Below are positions 59,101-64,000 of a stretch of DNA of 64,000 nucleotides, in pieces. A program made the position numbers and the translations under genes. Below the pieces are notes generated by a model. It had not been told where the DNA came from and did no database searches. It saw nothing but the letters and a program-made list of their open reading frames with translations. The stretch is from Setomelanomma holmii (lineage: Eukaryota > Ascomycota > Dothideomycetes > Pleosporales > Phaeosphaeriaceae), in the NCBI GenBank assembly GCA_010015745.1, contig ML978193.1:62001-126000 (forward strand), written 5' to 3'. The stretch's first letter is position 1; each line of letters starts with the position of its first letter.

Positions 59101-59947
59101 TCCTACTCCTCGTGCGCGTCCAAAAACCGGTTGCGCAGATGTGATTGCGCAACCCTCAGCCTCTGATCCAGTCAAAGGCCACCCTGCAGCACCACAAAAC
59201 TCGAGTCAACGGAAGCACACGCCTTGTTCTTCGAGTTTGCGGAATGTCATTGCGACTCGAAGTTGTCGTACGTGCTCCCACGCAAAATGCAAAACGCACC
59301 TGCCACACGGAGCGACTAGCACGTCGTGATCACGAAAAGGAAAGTCCCGCGTTGGGCTGCACGTCGCAATCTCAGGAAAAACAACAGCAAACGTGGGACA
59401 GCAACGGACACTTCCGCTTTGGGCCACATGTTCTCATCCAATACTGCAGGTCGAGCGTGGCACGCTCCGTGGCGCAGTGCTGTGCTACGACATAAGTGGG
59501 ACCTCCCTTTATGTCTGCTCTACCGTCTTATTCGCATACGATAAATGCACCCACGGAGGATATTCTTACCCTCCATTCATGATCGAGTGGCATCTTAATC
59601 TGTGAGACAAGCGCAATCAGGATTTGTTGCCATCGATTAGAGCTGCCCATGAGCGGCTACCAACCATACTGCTTCGGAGACGCATTTGTGTTGCTTCGAA
59701 GGTTGCGCGGTTCTCTTCAGGCTGTTGTCGCATCCCACGGAACCTCAGACTTCCGATAGAGGGCTCTAAGTGTCGCAGGAGAACGAAGAATTGCGCATGC
59801 ACGCGACTTCCGAGGCAAGACTCTACGTCAGCTTGTATAGCGATGGACCGCTTCTGGCGAAGGCTCATTGCCAGCTTGATGATACGCCCGCTCTGCTACT
59901 TCTTACACTGCACAAAAGCGCCTTAGTCTGATCCGCAGCCTCGTCGC
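56137..59947. other. 3.8-kb gene-free stretch
   Basis: The largest gap in the window, between the kinase start and the mariner element. Many short frames are open on both strands because of GC-rich sequence, especially 56.4-58.2 kb. None shows a domain, signal peptide or plausible splice pattern. No long repeats were noticed. The proximal part is the kinase promoter. Confidence 0.5.
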
Positions 59948-59997
59948 CACCAGGTGTTGCAATAATTCGTGTCCGCTCACGTAAGCGAGCCCCACCA
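59948..59997 (+). repeat. Left terminal inverted repeat of mariner
   Basis: 50 bp, the exact reverse complement of 61527-61576. Confidence 0.95.
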
Positions 59998-60089
59998 TCC
60001 GCATCATCATCTCAAGTAGATAGAAACTTTAACATAATACTATCTCTACTAAAATATAACCTTTTCAGAATTTTCTTAATACAATAGAA

Positions 60090-61371
60090 AGCCTAAAGAC
60101 TCTTCAACAAGATGATCCCCTACTTGTCCCTGAAACTGAAGAGCACGCGCATTACTTCTGGCATCTTGATACCCGCAGTCCTAGCAAGACGATGAAAGCT
60201 GTTGCTGAAGTGCCTGGCATAGATGAGCGTACAGGGCGCCGATGGAGGAAGGAGAGAGCATGTTTTGGCGATGGGAGACGTTTAAGGAAGCGCAAAGCTG
60301 AAGAGAAAGGCTATAAGCTTAGGAGACCCTAGAGAGTCTCAGATGAGCAGCTTCAAAGCTTGCTAACTGATAAAAAAACCCCTGTTCAAGACGCCCTAAT
60401 TCCTATCCAGCAACGCAAGAACAAGATCCCTCTATGCCCCCGGGCTCTCCGCTACAACCTTAGCAATCGTGAGGAAGCTCACCTCTACGTTGCAGCGTAC
60501 TCAGACGAGATCTCTGACTCCAACAAGCGCCACGGCATACACTACGGCGAGCTCTACAAGGACGAGCCTGTGAGAGGCTTCTGGGACACCGTCTACTTTA
60601 CAGATGAAGCTCATTTCAACCCAACTGAGAGCTTCCAGCAGCCTCGTATACTGCGGCGCCGTGGTGAGCGTCTTGCAAGAGGGAACGTTTGCACTCAAAC
60701 AAAGCGGAAAAGTACACCTCTTACGCTCTACATGTACGCCTCTGTAAACTGGTACTTTAAGAGCCCTCTGCGCTTCTACAACAATAAGGTAGACATGCTT
60801 AAGCCTCCAAAACCACCGCGTCAGCTAGTCAAAAGCAAGTATGAAACAGCAGCTCAACACTATAAATGGGTCAAAGAATGGGAAGCAAAGCTGCCTCCAC
60901 CGCTTAAGGTAAAGGGCTCAGGACATCACATGACGCAGGAGTACTATACTAAGAACGTTCTTCTATCGTATATTAAGTGGGTGCATGAAGCACAACTGCG
61001 AGAGCCACAAAGCTGGTATCTTCAAGAGGACAATGACCCATCTCACGGCACTAAAAGCAAGGACAACGTAGCAGAAAATCTCAGGCAGGCTAACTGGATC
61101 GCTGTTATCGTTCACCCTGGACAGCGCTGATCTCAATCCTATTGAAGGCATGTGGCTCATCCTCAAACAGCGCGCAAAGCGACGTATTTGATACCCTGAG
61201 CGTGGAGAGAGAGAGTGGGATGGGACAAAGCGACACTTAAAGCAGATACTACAGGACGTCTAGGCTTCAATTACAATAGGTGAGATCAGAGATCGTATCT
61301 CTCAGATGCCTGAGAGATGCTGTGAGCTCTGTGAGAACGGCGGAGAGAAAATCCGCTCTGCAAACTGGTAG
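60090..61371 (+). pseudogene. Broken Tc1/mariner transposase (DDE_3-like)
   Basis: Remnant of a transposase. An N-terminal DNA-binding part reads KTMKAVAEVPGIDERTGRRW. An in-frame TAG at 60330-60332 precedes the catalytic part, which is open to 61130. The first catalytic Asp lies in VYFTDEAHFN and the second in LQEDNDPSHGT. The third acidic region, DSADLNPIEGMWLILKQR, lies in the next frame, so a one-base-type shift lies at about 61115-61122. Further stops are TGA 61189-61191 and TAG 61261-61263. The likely original end is TAG 61369-61371. Stops of the TAG/TGA type are what C-to-T repeat-induced point mutation makes from CAG and CGA, but the original codons are not known. Confidence 0.88.
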
Positions 61372-61526
61372 AACCGCGCCTGGAACACCAAAACATTGCC
61401 TAGTATAGAACTCTATAAGTTATAGTAATTCAAGGCTTCACAAGCATGTGCGGCAATATCCTTTACATGCACTGCCTTCTCAACTTTGTATGGGCGCCCA
61501 TAGTAAAAAGTAAAGTTGAGCCATTT

Positions 61527-61576
61527 TGGTGGGGCTCGCTTACGTGAGCGGACACGAATTATTGCAACACCTGGTG
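61527..61576 (-). repeat. Right terminal inverted repeat of mariner
   Basis: 50 bp, the exact reverse complement of 59948-59997. Confidence 0.95.
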
Positions 61577-62687
61577 TCGTACTCAGCTGGCTTATGTCAG
61601 CCGAATCTAAATGCAGATTTCCTCTGCCCGGGAATTCCAGTTGAAGTCACTAGAGCTATCTTCGGTCCGAGCAATGTCTCGTCAGCCATGCAATCCCAAT
61701 CGTTACTCACTGCAGTCATTCTTTCTTTGATGCTACATTGACATGATCTCAAGCAAAGCACTAGCTAGTACACCGCTATTGGGTCCAGATCCCATGTACT
61801 GTCGTATCGAAAAGTAGTCTGTCCATATCAATACCAACTGCAGGCGTACATGATGAACCCCACATCGCGCACCACGTCATCCCTGCCCAAAACTACAAGT
61901 ACAACAACCTCACGCAATGTCTCTTACACTATGTTGCCAAGCGACTCAATTGCAAGAGATATATTCGAAGAAGTTTGAATGTGCGCTTAAGTACCTGAAA
62001 GTCCATTCGCCTCGGCCCTTACAACAACTGCACTACCACAGTATACTAATCACCACCATCACCTCTACCACCACTTTCTCCTTAGCCCATCCCACCCAAG
62101 TCTAGTATACCCTGCCCTCTCCAAAGAAGATGGACAGGTCCCCCCTTCCCCAACCATCCAGTATCCATCCGCGTACCTGCAGCTAACAAATAACGTGGCC
62201 GTCCGGCCCTGACAAGCTCTCTTTTGACCGCCTTTTCATGCACGCACGCTTCGCTTCGAGCCGAGGCGTCTAGTCTCAACACAGCTTTTTAAGCCCACAA
62301 GCTCAGTCAGGTACAGCGGAGAAATGCGCAAAATTATTTGTCGATGTGCGGTGAAGAATGTAGAGTGGCGGTGGGTAGGCGTGTAGATAATTCAGGGTTG
62401 CGGGAGGGAGGGAAGTGGAGTTGGAGTGTAGGGATGGGCTTGAGAGTGTTTGTTGGGGATTACACCGTCTGTTCGGTAGAAGTCTGGATCTTCCCGTCTG
62501 TTCATTGGGACTTATGGTAAGGTTCATCGGAGTCGGATCGAAATCGACTTTTGGCTCAACCGCGGGAATCGTTGTTGATTCTACATCTGCACCTGCTTTC
62601 AAAACTATCAAAACAAGCAATGGAGACCATCTAGCATGACGGCTCAGACATTACAGGAATAGGTGAATTTGAGCAATGATGTAAGCG
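61577..62687. other. Intergenic
   Basis: 1.1 kb right of the mariner element. No coding signal is recognised; only short overlapping frames. Confidence 0.5.
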
Positions 62688-63340
62688 TCAAGGGTACAAG
62701 ACTGATTTCGTGAATGCGCAAAAACGTTCAAATATTACTTGGGCGCGGTTCATAGAAAGAGCATGGAAGAAAGCGCCGCCAAGAATGAAGTCTCCGCCAG
62801 GAAGTGTGACATGATCGATCATGTGCCAGATGAAGGAAGAGAGCTCCAAGTCCTCAACCATCATTGAGAGATCAGGAGTGCCGCAGGCTGAATACGACTT
62901 AAGGCTCACGTTTTGATGCATCGCAAGTAGTGGAGCCAAACGGATATACAGGAGGGTCATTGGAACCCACTGCCGGGTTCTTGATACGACATGGATTTGC
63001 ATGTCGTTTGTTCAATCGTCATCACATGTCCAAAAATCGCCTGTGTCCTTGGAGTAAGGTGAATCTGTTGAGGCAACTGTGGTGTAGTCGGATCATATAT
63101 GTTCAAAGCGATTTGCTCTCAAAATCAGGTTTGACCTATTCGGAACCCACCTTGCTTCATCGTGTGGCTCAAGAAGTAGTAGGTTGGTTATGCAAGGCAA
63201 CGAGGTCTGTAACAGCGTTCCAAGGCCAAGATACTTCCGGTTGTGATTGTATTTGTCGCCTCGAGAAAATCGATCTGACCGGTCTGCCCAAGGATGAGGA
63301 GTACAATGGTAATGTCGCATAGTCTTATAGCCTCGGGTAC
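62688..63340 (-). pseudogene. Possible gene remnant, unrecognised
   Basis: On the minus strand three stretches look protein-like in different frames: one containing TIVLLILGQTGQIDFLEAT (about 63330-63210), one with RTQAIFGHVMTIEQ (about 63100-63000), and a last one with MVEDLELSSFIWHMIDHV and LGGAFFHALSMNR ending at 62688. Stops and frame changes separate them. They may be exons of a gene I cannot splice, or a decayed copy. No family was recognised. Confidence 0.3.
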
Positions 63341-63487
63341 GTAAGGATCGCTCCCAGTGATCGGTTGTTATCGTCCATGGCCAAGTGCTACACGAGTCCA
63401 AATCGCGGGTGTTCCCTAAACAACATGCACTTCGTCGAAGTGTCACGCATATGACATTTATTCCTCATCAAACACAAATGGCCTCAT

Positions 63488-64000
63488 TTACTCTCTTGTC
63501 CAATGTGCCTTCAAATCCTCAGCCCTCCACTTCGTTCCCCACCCCGTCTCCCTCTCAATCCTCTCGTACAATTCTAGGACCGCCTCTCGCTCCCTATCCT
63601 CGCTCAACAACTGTCCTGCGATCCATAACGGCTGTATCGAATTGTTCCATGCACCATGGTGGTGATTGCTCGTCGATATTGCGCAGACCTGGTGCGCATG
63701 CCATAGTATGATATTTGATTCAGGGCTGAGGTTGATGCTCGAGGGCTTGTGGCGCAGCATGAGTATGCAAGCCGTATGATAGAGCTGGTTACCGGAAATG
63801 GCGGCGGGATTGCTGTAGAGAACTAGTGGGAACGGCTTCAAGGGAACGGTAGTGGACGAGATTGGATGCATTTCTGGTGGGCGGGTGTTGCACCAGTCGT
63901 CAATTGAAGACCAAAGTATACTCCATTGGCCTGTGAAATCTTCGTATGCAAGCCCATTGGCGCTGCTTGTTGTAACGTTACCATATCTGGCAAGTTGTGG
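63488..64000 (-). CDS. Fungal-type transcription factor, C-terminal part (cut by window edge)
   Basis: The frame is open from the window's right edge (64000) to a stop at 63488-63490, so only the last 170 or so codons are present and the gene continues outside. The segment WHAHQVCAISTSNHHHGAWN and SIQPLWIAGQLL, then ERIERETGWGTKWRAEDLK, is typical of the C-terminal end of Zn2Cys6 regulators with a fungal-specific transcription factor domain. The DNA-binding part is not in view and the specific family member is unknown. Confidence 0.75.
   Translation of the reverse strand, partial: PQLARYGNVTTSSANGLAYEDFTGQWSILWSSIDDWCNTRPPEMHPISSTTVPLKPFPLVLYSNPAAISGNQLYHTACILMLRHKPSSINLSPESNIILWHAHQVCAISTSNHHHGAWNNSIQPLWIAGQLLSEDREREAVLELYERIERETGWGTKWRAEDLKAHWTRE

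Larger units (their letters stand above)
59948..61576 (+). mobile_element. Tc1/mariner-type DNA transposon, decayed
   Basis: A 1,629-bp element bounded by 50-bp perfect terminal inverted repeats (59948-59997 and 61527-61576, starting CACCAGGTGTTGC). It carries one degenerate transposase gene on the plus strand with a helix-turn-helix-like region and a DDE catalytic domain. No TA target duplication, the rule for this superfamily, is visible at the repeat edges; a short TCG is the only matching flank. Interior premature stops and a frame shift show that it no longer makes its own enzyme. Confidence 0.9.

Overview
This is a nuclear fragment of a filamentous ascomycete (Pezizomycotina), most likely a Dothideomycete. 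Genes are interrupted by many short introns (about 41-80 nt, usually GTANNN...YAG with a CTAAC/CTGAC-like branch site), lie on both strands without operons, and encode typical fungal proteins: Zn2Cys6 regulators, SCAP, Ime2-like kinase, NAR1 and IML2. The phylum-level call is firm; the class is inference. Exon-intron structures were worked out by hand from splice motifs, reading phase and recalled family conservation, not from alignments or transcripts.

Layout. 0.7-8.7 kb: TFIIH subunit Tfb4 (-), an arylamine N-acetyltransferase (+), a Baeyer-Villiger-type flavin monooxygenase (+) and a C2H2-like zinc-finger gene (+). 9.5-17.7 kb: CK2 beta subunit, a Zn2Cys6 regulator and a SCAP-type sterol sensor, all (-). 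18.7-28.5 kb: housekeeping block with ACL4 (-) and a GIR2/RWD protein (+) sharing a 178-bp promoter, a LYR-motif protein (-), the ubiquitin E2 variant MMS2 (-) and the large trafficking protein MON2 (+). 29-37 kb: peroxisomal acyl-CoA dehydrogenase ending in SKL (+), a small secreted cysteine-rich protein (+), a 2.5-kb gene-free stretch and a CTF1/FarA-type fatty-acid regulator (+). 38-52 kb: ethanolamine kinase (-), IML2 (-), SEM1/DSS1 (+), phosphoglycerate kinase (-), a Mpv17/PMP22 protein (-), a GT25 glycosyltransferase (-) and NAR1 (+). 53.7-64 kb: an Ime2/MAK-like kinase (-), a 3.8-kb gene-free stretch, a decayed Tc1/mariner element with 50-bp perfect terminal inverted repeats, a possible gene remnant, and the 3' end of another fungal-type transcription factor cut by the window edge.

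Most genes are unlinked housekeeping functions. A loose lipid/peroxisome theme is visible (SCAP, FarA-like regulator, acyl-CoA dehydrogenase with PTS1, ethanolamine kinase, PMP22 family), and N-acetyltransferase plus flavin monooxygenase could form a small detoxification pair. I see no biosynthetic backbone gene, CRISPR array, rRNA or convincing tRNA. I found no clear evidence of a new multi-gene system; the most interesting points are the mariner remnant, the candidate secreted protein, the FarA-type motifs and the upstream ORFs.
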